DNA from: a bacterium
GTDB taxonomy: Bacteria; Myxococcota_A; Bradymonadia; UBA7976; UBA1532
NCBI GenBank assembly: GCA_030426085.1
Contig: JAUHYW010000037.1
Coordinates: 1-64,000, forward strand
Length of the DNA stretch: 64,000 nucleotides
Direction: 5' to 3'
Shown here: piece by piece, positions 46,990-55,373 of the stretch
Position numbering within the stretch: the first letter of the stretch is position 1
How the letters are laid out: every line of letters begins with the position of its first letter
The notes under the pieces: model-generated
Databases searched by the model: none
The model's input: the letters and a program-made list of their open reading frames with translations, nothing else
What the model was told of the DNA's origin: nothing
Position numbers and translations under genes: made by a program

Positions 46990-48309
46990 TTGGACGACAT
47001 GCGTGGCAGGGTCCTCGGCAAGCGCTATCGGATCGACGAACGCATCGGGCAGGGTGGCTTCGGCACCGTCTATCGGGGCACGCACTTGAGGCTCGGCGAC
47101 ACCGTCGCCGTCAAGGTCATCTCGGCCCCCCACCCGGGCATGATCGATCGCTTCCACCGCGAGGCGAAGCTGCAGCGGCGCCTGCGCCACCCGGCGTTCG
47201 TGCGGCTGCTCGACTTCGACGTCGAGCCCGACGGCTTGCAGTACATGGTCCAGGAGTTCGTCGACGGCCGCACCCTCAAGGCCATCCTGTACGCCGACGG
47301 CGCCCTCGATCCGCACCGTATCGCCGCCCTCACGGTCGACCTCCTCCAAGCGCTCGAAGAGGCCCACAGCATCGGTATCGTGCACCGGGACCTCAAGCCC
47401 CCCAACATCATGCTGACCGACGGCCTGCGCGGCGAAGAGGTGCGCCTGCTCGACTTCGGCATCGCCAAGCTCTTCGAAGACGACGAAAACAGCGCGCCGC
47501 TGACCCAGCCCCACCAGATCGTCGGCTCGGTGCATTACATGGCCCCCGAGCAGATCGCCTGCCAGCCCCTCGGCCCGACGACCGACCTCTACCAACTCGG
47601 CTGCGTGCTGTACGAAGCCTGCTCCGGCGAGCGCCCATTCACCGGCGCCATCCAAGGCATCCTGCGCAAGCAGATGGTCGTCAAGCCGCCGGAGCTGCCT
47701 TCGCGGGTCCCGCCCGCCCTCGCGGAGGTGGTCATGCGCGCCTTGCAGAAGAAACCCGTCGACCGCTTCCCCTCGGCCCGCCAGATGCGCATCGCCCTGA
47801 TCGAGAGCGGCCTCGTCCCGCCCGACTCCGTCATGCGGCTGCCCACCACCGGCGAAGCCCCGGCCATCAGCGAAGCCCACCCGGAGGCCCGCCCGGCCGA
47901 CGACGGCGCGACCGCCGAGCAGCCGACCCACCCCGACCCGTTGCCCGCGCCGCGGCCGGTGCCCGTGCCCATCCCCGCGCCTGAGCACACCCGAGACACC
48001 CGGCCGTCCACCGGCGACCTGCCGCCCACCCGCGCGCTGCCGACCTCACCGGCCGACGACCCGACCCTCTTCGTGAAAGGTCAGGCCCCGCCGCTCTCGT
48101 CCATCGGCTTCGACGACGAGGACGTCGGCGTCGAGCGCACCGGGCCATCGTTCGAGGTGCCCGACCTCGGCCCGCCGCTGTCCACCGCCGAGCCCTCGAC
48201 GACGGGGCCGTCCAGCGAGGCCCCGCGGCGGCCCTCGTGGCCGGTCATCATCGCCGCCGTCGCCGGCCTCGCGCTCCTCGCGCTCGCCGTCCTGCTGATC
48301 GGAGACTGA
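46990..48309 (+). CDS. Tail-anchored Ser/Thr protein kinase
   Basis: A 439-residue Hanks-type kinase with G-loop RIGQGGFGTVYRG, catalytic K42 (VAVKVI), HRDLKPPN with D134, LLDFGIAK with D155 and GSVHYMAPEQ, all intact. After the kinase domain (about 1-275) comes a Pro/Ala/Thr-rich linker of 140 residues and a single membrane helix at the very end (417-438, WPVIIAAVAGLALLALAVLLIGD), so essentially nothing is exported and the kinase is tail-anchored. TTG 46990 is preferred over ATG 46999 because AGGAGG lies exactly 6 bases before it. Confidence 0.9.
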   Translation: MDDMRGRVLGKRYRIDERIGQGGFGTVYRGTHLRLGDTVAVKVISAPHPGMIDRFHREAKLQRRLRHPAFVRLLDFDVEPDGLQYMVQEFVDGRTLKAILYADGALDPHRIAALTVDLLQALEEAHSIGIVHRDLKPPNIMLTDGLRGEEVRLLDFGIAKLFEDDENSAPLTQPHQIVGSVHYMAPEQIACQPLGPTTDLYQLGCVLYEACSGERPFTGAIQGILRKQMVVKPPELPSRVPPALAEVVMRALQKKPVDRFPSARQMRIALIESGLVPPDSVMRLPTTGEAPAISEAHPEARPADDGATAEQPTHPDPLPAPRPVPVPIPAPEHTRDTRPSTGDLPPTRALPTSPADDPTLFVKGQAPPLSSIGFDDEDVGVERTGPSFEVPDLGPPLSTAEPSTTGPSSEAPRRPSWPVIIAAVAGLALLALAVLLIGD

Positions 48310-48346
48310 CGTGGATTACAGGCCCATGACTCCCACGAGCGCGGCC

Positions 48347-48375
48347 TTGCGACGCCGCGGATCCCCGGATAAGGT
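48347..48375 (+). promoter_or_regulatory. Promoter for the 48429 gene
   Basis: TTGCGA (48347-48352), a 17-base spacer and TAAGGT (48370-48375); the predicted leader is about 47 bases. The same TAAGGT -10 is used upstream of the DUF177 gene. Confidence 0.5.
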
Positions 48376-48428
48376 GTCATCGTGAACCAACGGGCCAGAG
48401 GGCCGCATCACCACCGGGGTCGCTTGTC

Positions 48429-49415
48429 ATGACACGCCCTCTCCTCCGCTCGCTGACAGCCACCGCGCTGAGCGTCGCGCTGACCGCGACCCCCGCGCTG
48501 GCGAAGCCCTGCGCGGGGTTGACGAAGAAGACCGACCAGACCTGGATGCAGTACGCCGGGGCGCAGGCCAATTCGGCCAATGACCTCGAGAGGAAGGGCC
48601 TCGACGGGGACGCGCTCAAGGCCCGTGAGAGGGCCATGCTGGGCCTCACCTGCGCGTGGCGCAGAGACGAGGACCCGGCGGCGCTCGAGCCGCTGCTCAT
48701 TCAGCTGCATCGACGCCTGAAGAAGTCGACGACCGCGGTCGAGGCCGCGCTCCGGCTCATCTACGAGCTCTACGAATCGCCCAAGCTCACGGCGGCCCAG
48801 AAGGCACGCCTCGACCAGCTCAACACCCAGCTCAACCTCGCCCTCCTGCGCCTGCGCCGCGACGCGAAGCCGGGCGACACATCCGCCTGCGACGGCCCGG
48901 TCGGCCGCCGCCCGGGCGAGCTGGCCATCCAAGGGCTGCTGCCCGACGAGCCGGTGCTGGTGCTGCGGGATGTGCCGGGGGGTGAAGTCGAGGTGGTCGA
49001 GTGCCCGCTGGCGGCCGGCACAACGCCGCTTCCCACGCCGAAGTGCAGCGATTGTCCCCCACCGACCCTGTATGAGCGCGATCCGGATCACTGGTGGTTC
49101 ACCGGTCCAGGTATCGCCCTGTTCCTCGCTGGTGGGGCTTTGCTCGGGCTCGGCGCCGACGCCTACCTGACAGTCGAAGAGCGGCGCGACCAGACGGTCC
49201 AGGACACGGGTGAAGGAGGCCTGGGCACCGAGGAACGCCGGGCTGAAGGTCGAATGCAGGGCTATTTCATCGGCGGTGGTACGCTCGCGCTCTTTGGCAT
49301 CGCTGCCCTGGCCACCGGGATCGTCATCGCCACCACCGAGGATGAGACCGGGGCGGCATCGGCGATGCAACTCCATGTGGGGCCCGGCAACGCTGCCCTG
49401 TCCCTGTCGTTCTGA
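48429..49415 (+). CDS. Exported membrane protein of unknown function
   Basis: A 328-residue protein with a Sec signal peptide (MTRPLLRSLTATALSVALTATPALA, cut about residue 25). The mature N-terminal half is helical (QTWMQYAGAQANSANDLERKGLDGDALKARERAMLGL, TTAVEAALRLIYELYESP) and TPR-like. A small beta segment (GELAIQGLLPDEPVLVLRDVPGGEVEVV) resembles a PEGA-type strand set. Two hydrophobic helices (about 222-240 and 275-300) follow, ending in ALSLSF. This signal, helices, PEGA-like, paired-TM layout is common in myxobacterial proteins near kinases. The upstream kinase is 119 bases away and a MopE-repeat gene follows after 24 bases. Confidence 0.7.
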   Translation: MTRPLLRSLTATALSVALTATPALAKPCAGLTKKTDQTWMQYAGAQANSANDLERKGLDGDALKARERAMLGLTCAWRRDEDPAALEPLLIQLHRRLKKSTTAVEAALRLIYELYESPKLTAAQKARLDQLNTQLNLALLRLRRDAKPGDTSACDGPVGRRPGELAIQGLLPDEPVLVLRDVPGGEVEVVECPLAAGTTPLPTPKCSDCPPPTLYERDPDHWWFTGPGIALFLAGGALLGLGADAYLTVEERRDQTVQDTGEGGLGTEERRAEGRMQGYFIGGGTLALFGIAALATGIVIATTEDETGAASAMQLHVGPGNAALSLSF

Positions 49416-49439
49416 CATCAATCGAACCGAGAACAACTC

Positions 49440-51170
49440 ATGCTGCGTTACTCCATCCTGGCGCTCGCCCTGCTCGCCGCAAGGCCCATCTGCGACCCCG
49501 AGGATGATGGCTTCTGTACCAAGGATGGCGACTGCGAGAACGACGCCGGGGTTGCGAAAGTCTGCAACGCAAACAACAAGTGCGAGTTCGTCGACCTGTG
49601 CGATGGGCAGGACGACGACAACGACGGCCGGACGGACGAAGACTTCCAAAACCGACAAGGTGGGCCGTGCACGCCGCGAAAAGAGAACGGGGAGCCACTC
49701 TTCACTCATGCGGGTGATGAAGACAACTACAATCAGTGCCGGAGGGGAGTATACCGTTGCATGCCCGACGGTGAGGGGCGTGCATCGGTGGTGTGCGCAG
49801 GCGCGACAGGACCGGCTTCGCCGGTCGACTCGACGTGCAACGCCACCGACGACAACTGCAGCGGACCCGTCCTCGACGGGGCTGGAGTCGATACTGGCCG
49901 ATGCGAGCACGCGGTGGGCACCACCGATTGCTCCAATCGCACCATCTGCGCGCCGGTGGACGAAGGCTGCGCGTGGATGGCGTTGCAGCCGGTTCCGGAC
50001 GAGGTATGCGATGGCGCCGACAATGACTGCCTCAATGGCATAGATGACACCTTCCCTCACAAACCCGGTGAGATCATGCCGGGGTCCGACCCATGCTATA
50101 CGGATCATGATGGCCGCCAGATCTTGGATCCGAGCATGGCGGGGATTGGCGAGTGCGTGGCCGGTGACTATTTCTGCCCGCAAGACCAGCCCATTGATGA
50201 CTTCCGCCTGCGCTGTCACGGCGCGGTAGGTCCAGTCGCCGAAGAGTGTAACGGTCACGACGATGACTGCGATGGGTCGACCGACGAAGGAGACGGGCAG
50301 CCTGATGGCATCACCAACATGCAGTGTGACTGTAACGGGTTGGACGACGACAACGACTGCGCCGTAGACGAGGATTGCGCTGAAGCGATGCTGCCATGCA
50401 AGGACGAGTGCGGGATATGTGGGCTCGACAGCATCAAGGAATGCATGCAGGATGGAGCAGGCTGGGGGGAGCGGTGTCGACCCGTCACGGACCCGGAACG
50501 GAATGCCAACCGCCGAGAGGCGACCGCTGAAGTTTGCAACGGCGAAGATGATGATTGCGACTGCACGACTGACGATGAGCCCGACACAGTCCCTTGCGAA
50601 GGGAATTCAGTCGGCGCCTGCGACCCTGGCTGGCGACGCTGTACCGATGGCGCCCTCGGTGATGTGTGCTTGAATCGAGTAGAGCCCACGGAAGAGATCT
50701 GCGACGACAAAGACAATGACTGCGACGATGGCATAGATGAGCCCTTTCGTTCTGCGAACCCCGCTGACCGGGCACTTGGAAACGAATGCCGTCGCGGCTC
50801 GGGACCCTGCCAGACCGTTGGCGCGTGGGTGTGCTCCGCGGACCCTGGTGCCATGAGCCCGCTGACTTGCGACGCGGACGCGCCTAATATGGCAGAGGCG
50901 TCTGATGAGATATGCAACAGCACAGATGATGACTGTGATGGGATTGATGATAACATCACCGGGGCCGGCAGTTCATGCGAGAGTCAAGGAGGCATCCCGG
51001 GAGAGTGCGTTTGCGATCTCGAACGGCCGATGGCAGAGCGCGCTTCGTTGTGTGAGTACACCCTTGGTGACAACGTGGTCCGCGGGCCGGGCCGCGAGGA
51101 TCCAGAGAATTCCCGCGACGATGACTGCGACGGTGTCGTAGATGAGGACGAGCCAGATCTAGGTCCGTAG
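49440..51170 (+). CDS. Exported protein with MopE-like metal-binding repeats
   Basis: A 576-residue Cys/Asp-rich protein with a hydrophobic N-terminal signal (MLRYSILALALLAA). It contains about nine copies of the motif ExCDGxDNDCDGxIDE, e.g. EVCDGADNDCLNGIDD, EECNGHDDDCDGSTDE, EVCNGEDDDCDCTTDDE, EICDDKDNDCDDGIDE and EICNSTDDDCDGIDDN, like the putative metal-binding (MopE) repeats common on myxobacterial surfaces. The acidic residues suggest calcium binding, and paired Cys suggest disulfides. Codon third positions are visibly less GC-rich than in flanking genes, hinting at different ancestry. It converges with the giant helical gene with a 5-base gap. Confidence 0.82.
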   Translation: MLRYSILALALLAARPICDPEDDGFCTKDGDCENDAGVAKVCNANNKCEFVDLCDGQDDDNDGRTDEDFQNRQGGPCTPRKENGEPLFTHAGDEDNYNQCRRGVYRCMPDGEGRASVVCAGATGPASPVDSTCNATDDNCSGPVLDGAGVDTGRCEHAVGTTDCSNRTICAPVDEGCAWMALQPVPDEVCDGADNDCLNGIDDTFPHKPGEIMPGSDPCYTDHDGRQILDPSMAGIGECVAGDYFCPQDQPIDDFRLRCHGAVGPVAEECNGHDDDCDGSTDEGDGQPDGITNMQCDCNGLDDDNDCAVDEDCAEAMLPCKDECGICGLDSIKECMQDGAGWGERCRPVTDPERNANRREATAEVCNGEDDDCDCTTDDEPDTVPCEGNSVGACDPGWRRCTDGALGDVCLNRVEPTEEICDDKDNDCDDGIDEPFRSANPADRALGNECRRGSGPCQTVGAWVCSADPGAMSPLTCDADAPNMAEASDEICNSTDDDCDGIDDNITGAGSSCESQGGIPGECVCDLERPMAERASLCEYTLGDNVVRGPGREDPENSRDDDCDGVVDEDEPDLGP

Positions 51171-51175
51171 TCCCT

Positions 51176-54100
51176 TCACCCCACCAACCTGAGCATCCCC
51201 TCCACCAGCGCGGTCAGATCCTCCACCCCCTCCCACCTGCGCTTGACCGCCATCAACCCCGCTCGGTTCGACCGGATGGCCGACGGCTCGGCCTGACTCA
51301 GCGCCACCACCGCCGCGTGATCCGCGCGGTACCGCCGGTCCAGCTCGGTCACGTGCCCCATCAACTCCATCGGGTTGCGCGGCGGCAGCCGGGCCGCCAG
51401 CGCGCGCAGCGAGCTGCCCGTGCCCGCTGAGCTGCCCCGGCGCAGCGCCTCGATCTGCTGGCCCAGTTGCCCCAGGCGATCGTAGGCCCGGGCGCACACC
51501 GCCTTGACGAAGGCCTCCCGGTCGGCCTCGGTGGGGCACGGCGGCGCGCCGGCCACCGCGCAGCGCAGCCAGCGGTGCAGCTCGTCCACCGCGTGATCGA
51601 GCGCCTCGACCTCCCGGGCGCGGGCGGCGACGGCCTGCTCGGCGCGGTCGCGCAGGGCCGGCAGGATGCCGCGCACCCCGTCGGCGCCCTGCGGCAAGCG
51701 GCGGCCGACCTCGAACGGGTGGGGCAGGTCGAGGCGGGCGAGGTGGGCGACCGAGCCGGTCTCCTGCAAGCGGTCCAGCAGCCGCTCGACCCGGTCGAAG
51801 GCCCGCTCGGCCATCGCCCGCTTCAGCTCGGCCACCACCGGCTCGGCCTGCTGCCAGCTCGCCCGCAGCTTCGCCGCCTGCTCGCCCTCCACCAGCTTGC
51901 CCTGCTCCAGCCGGCACGCCTCCTCGAGCACCGCGCTGTCGAGCGTCTCCAGGGCCTGCTTGATCAAGCCCTCGTGGCGCCGACGGGCGTCGACCTGACG
52001 GCCGATGTCGGTCCGGATCTGGCGGATGCGCCGGCGACACCGCTCGAACTGCGGGTCGGACTCGACGTAGCGCCCCAGGGTGTCGAGGCGGGCCTCGATG
52101 TCGGCGAGCTGCTGGGCCGAGAGGGCGTCGAGGCGGGTGTGGCTCTCGATCCACTCCAGGAACTCGCGGCCCTCGTCCGGCAGCCGCGCCTGCAAGAGGG
52201 CAAGCTGCTCGTCGAGAGCGGTGACGGGCGGGCCCTCGGAGAGGATGCGGGCGACCAGATCGATCCGGGCGATCACGCCTCCGGGCAGCAGATCGCGGCT
52301 CCAAGCGGTGAAGAGCTGCTCCACCGCGGCCACCAGGCCGGCGTCGAGGCGGCGGCGGGTCTCGGCGAGCGCCGCATCGCAGTGGGGGTGGGCCTGCACC
52401 ATCCGGTGCACGTCGAGGCGGACCCGCCGGATGTGATCGACGACGCCGGCCGCCGTCCGCCCCTCGGCCGACCCCCCGTCGACGACGCCCGAAGCCGGGA
52501 TCGAGGTCGTCGAGGCGGCGAGGGTCGAGACCAGCGCCGCGTCGGCGGCGGCGCACAGCTCGACCAGCCGCCGGGCCATGATCGCCTCGTCGGCGCTCGG
52601 CGCCGGGTAGGCGGCCAGCAGCGCCCGGGCCTGCGCCAGATCACTCCCCCCGAGCGCCTGCCCGAAGAGCCGCCCGAACTCGATGCGCGCCAGCCGGGCC
52701 CGGACCCGCTCGACCGCCGGGTGGTCGGCGCTCTCGACGTCTTCCAGACGGCTGCGGGCCGAGGCGAAGTCGAAGCGGGCGATGGCCTCCTCGGCGGCGC
52801 ACAAGCGCTGTTCGAGGATCAACCGCTGCGCCAGGAGCCGGCCTTCGGGCGGGGCGGCGTCGTCGGTGAGCCGGGCCCGCAGGCCGTCGTCCATCGGGAT
52901 CCGCTCGAGCTGCCGCAGCGCCTCGGCGAGCTGGGCCGCGGCCTCGGCCGGGGTGGGGCTCTCCGGCGAGGGCGCGAGGCAGTCGTCGGCCGGGAAGGGG
53001 CGCGCCTGCCACGCCTCGCGCGCGGCGCGCACCTCATCCAGCGCGGCCCCGAGGCGGGCGATGCGGTCGTGGTCGAGGGCCATCTCGGCGCGGTGACGCG
53101 CGGCGCGCCAGTCGGCGGCCTGATGAGCCGACAGCTCGATATCAGCGCTGAGGAGCGCGAGGCTCTCGGCCCATCGGTCCTGGGCCTGCAGTGCTTCGGC
53201 CCGCTCGAGCCGCCGCTTCACCTCGGCCGAATCCCGGCGGGTGGCGCGCAGGTGCTCGACGAGGCGCTCGACCTCCTCTGCTCGATTGGCCGGCGCCTCG
53301 GCCTGAACGGCGAGCGCGATCTGCAGCGCTTCGGCGATCCGCCCCTCCCGTTCGAGGCGCCACGCGTCCTGAAGCCGCTCGCTGGCGGTGCTCTCGAGCA
53401 GGTAGCGGCGGCAGGTGGGCTGGTCGGCGTGCGCCTCGGCCCACTGGCGGGCGCCGGCCCGATCGGAGAGCGCCAGCAGGTTCAGCCGGGCCTCGATCTC
53501 ATCCTCCTCGATCGCGATGTCCAGCTCGACCTTGAGATCGGTCAGATGTCCTTTGCGCTGGGGCGGCGCGTCCTCGCCCATCCGCTCGACGAGCCGCCGG
53601 GCCTGACCGATGCGGCCCTGATCCACCGCGGCCCGACAACGCTCGAACTGGCGGTCGAAGCGGTCGAGGCGCCCCTTGAGCCGGCGCAGACCCTGGTTGA
53701 TGTCGGCCACCTTCTGCTGGGTCTCGGCGAGCCCATCCGTCTGGGCGGCGACCGGCGCGATGCGGTCGAGCACCCCTCGCAGCGTCTCGGCGATGTGCTC
53801 GAACTCGGCGTCATCGGTGTAGGGGTCGCTCATGAGCAGATCCAGGCCGTCGAGCTGATGCCGGATCTGCTGGGCCAGCGCGTCGGTCGCGATGCCGATG
53901 GGCCGCTGCACGTCGATCTGGAACTGCTCGTGCAGCCGGGCCTGCAAGATGAGCTGGCGGATGGCGCCCACGTAGTCGCCCCGATGGATCTGACCGATGG
54001 CCTCGTCGACCTCGGCGAGCACCTCGTCCCGACGGCGGATCAGCTCGACGAGCGCCTCCTCCCGCCGCTCGACGGTCGCCCTCAGGTCGGCGGGCAGGTG

Positions 54101-55351
54101 ATGCCACAGGCGCTTGTACTCCCGCAGGCGATCGAGGCCGACCTCGGCGTCCCGGGGGTTGGCGGCGAGGGCCTCGGTGTCTTCGAGGAACTCCCGCATC
54201 TTGGGCGCGAGGCGCTCGCCGATCAGGCGGGCGATCTGGTCGATCTGCTCCCGGGCGTAGTGCGCGTCGAGCGCGCCGCTCTCCAGCGCTTCGCCGTAGT
54301 CGTCGAGCGCGGCCACAAGATCGTCGATCTGGCCGATCGCGACGGCCGTGCGCCGCTCCGACTCCCGGTTGTCGGCCTCCTTGATGCGCCGCTCGACCTC
54401 GTCCCGCTCGTCGCGGATCACGTCGAAGGCCGGGCGCAGGGACGGGTAGCGCTCGATGCGGCGCAGCAGGTCGTCGTAGAGCTTGAGCGCCTGCTTGAGC
54501 TGCCGCGGCTCGTGCGGGGGGCCGCCCAGCTCGCGGGCCCGCTCCAGCTTGAGCTCGCCCTCCCGGCTCGCTCGCCGGTCATCGTGGGCCCGGGCCAGCT
54601 CGGCCGTCGCCCGGGCCAGCCGCGGGTGGTCGTCGGCCACCGCGCGCGCCTGCTGGAGCAGCGTGTCGGCTCCGTCGAGGTCGTCGGCCTTGAGCCGGGC
54701 CCCGAAGGCCTCGAGGAGCTGTCCGAGCACCTTTTCCTGCAAGGCCGTCACCAGCCGGATCGCTTCATCCAGGCGCGCGTCGCCGCCCAGCCGCCGGGCG
54801 CGCTCCAGGCGGACCAGGAGCGCGGGGAAGCGATCGGCGGTGATGAGGTCGACCCAGTCGTCGGGCAGCAGGTCTTCGATCGCCGACAGGCCCCGGACGA
54901 CCGCCTGCCGGGTGACGTCGCTCGCCCCCAGCGTGAGCGCAGACCCGCCGGCCGTCTCCTCCAGCCGGGCGTCGATCTGCATCTGCACCGACTCGGTCAT
55001 CTCTTGCGTCGAGTCGAGGGTCTGCGCGCCACGCTCGGCCCGATGCCGGGTGCGCGAGATGGGGCCGCTGCCGCCGTCCACCCCGGGGATCGAGATCCGG
55101 CGCAGGTCGGAGGCGAACTTGCCCGGTCCCCGGACCGGCAAGAGCCCGCTGCGCCGTGGCTGACCCATCGGCGGGCTCTCGTCGGATCGGGCCGGTGTAC
55201 CGAGCGGCGCGCCGTCGGACCAGGCCGATCGCCGCTGGACCCGTCGATGGCATCGGTCGCAGGCTTCGGTCGTCGGCGCCGGCGCGCCGTCAGGCGCCAC
55301 GGGGCGTCCGCAGTCTTCGCAGGGGGAGCCGGTCGCTGTCGTCGGGTTCAT
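51176..55351 (-). CDS. Giant helical protein with N-terminal zinc ribbon
   Basis: A protein of about 1391 residues. The N-terminus has CEDCGRPV ... CDRCHRRV, a four-Cys zinc ribbon, followed by a disordered basic/Ser-rich region and then more than 1200 residues of almost pure alpha-helix: LLVRLERARRLGGDARLDEAIRLVTALQEK, AIGQIDDLVAALDDYGEAL, LIRRRDEVLAEVDEAIGQI and many similar blocks, suggesting helical-repeat or spectrin-like architecture. No catalytic motif, signal or membrane segment. It follows the atypical kinase gene by 22 bases on the same strand, so it may be its scaffold or substrate. ATG 55351 is chosen after the kinase stop; ATG 55402 would overlap the kinase gene by 29 bases. Confidence 0.75.
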   Translation of the reverse strand: MNPTTATGSPCEDCGRPVAPDGAPAPTTEACDRCHRRVQRRSAWSDGAPLGTPARSDESPPMGQPRRSGLLPVRGPGKFASDLRRISIPGVDGGSGPISRTRHRAERGAQTLDSTQEMTESVQMQIDARLEETAGGSALTLGASDVTRQAVVRGLSAIEDLLPDDWVDLITADRFPALLVRLERARRLGGDARLDEAIRLVTALQEKVLGQLLEAFGARLKADDLDGADTLLQQARAVADDHPRLARATAELARAHDDRRASREGELKLERARELGGPPHEPRQLKQALKLYDDLLRRIERYPSLRPAFDVIRDERDEVERRIKEADNRESERRTAVAIGQIDDLVAALDDYGEALESGALDAHYAREQIDQIARLIGERLAPKMREFLEDTEALAANPRDAEVGLDRLREYKRLWHHLPADLRATVERREEALVELIRRRDEVLAEVDEAIGQIHRGDYVGAIRQLILQARLHEQFQIDVQRPIGIATDALAQQIRHQLDGLDLLMSDPYTDDAEFEHIAETLRGVLDRIAPVAAQTDGLAETQQKVADINQGLRRLKGRLDRFDRQFERCRAAVDQGRIGQARRLVERMGEDAPPQRKGHLTDLKVELDIAIEEDEIEARLNLLALSDRAGARQWAEAHADQPTCRRYLLESTASERLQDAWRLEREGRIAEALQIALAVQAEAPANRAEEVERLVEHLRATRRDSAEVKRRLERAEALQAQDRWAESLALLSADIELSAHQAADWRAARHRAEMALDHDRIARLGAALDEVRAAREAWQARPFPADDCLAPSPESPTPAEAAAQLAEALRQLERIPMDDGLRARLTDDAAPPEGRLLAQRLILEQRLCAAEEAIARFDFASARSRLEDVESADHPAVERVRARLARIEFGRLFGQALGGSDLAQARALLAAYPAPSADEAIMARRLVELCAAADAALVSTLAASTTSIPASGVVDGGSAEGRTAAGVVDHIRRVRLDVHRMVQAHPHCDAALAETRRRLDAGLVAAVEQLFTAWSRDLLPGGVIARIDLVARILSEGPPVTALDEQLALLQARLPDEGREFLEWIESHTRLDALSAQQLADIEARLDTLGRYVESDPQFERCRRRIRQIRTDIGRQVDARRRHEGLIKQALETLDSAVLEEACRLEQGKLVEGEQAAKLRASWQQAEPVVAELKRAMAERAFDRVERLLDRLQETGSVAHLARLDLPHPFEVGRRLPQGADGVRGILPALRDRAEQAVAARAREVEALDHAVDELHRWLRCAVAGAPPCPTEADREAFVKAVCARAYDRLGQLGQQIEALRRGSSAGTGSSLRALAARLPPRNPMELMGHVTELDRRYRADHAAVVALSQAEPSAIRSNRAGLMAVKRRWEGVEDLTALVEGMLRLVG

Positions 55352-55373
55352 GGGAGTCTCGGTCGGTGGCTGG

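Noticed and set aside
48408-50258. A 616-codon minus-strand frame opposite the 48429 and MopE-repeat genes
   Set aside because: It spans two genes that each have signal peptides and motifs on the plus strand, and no protein-like pattern is visible in it.
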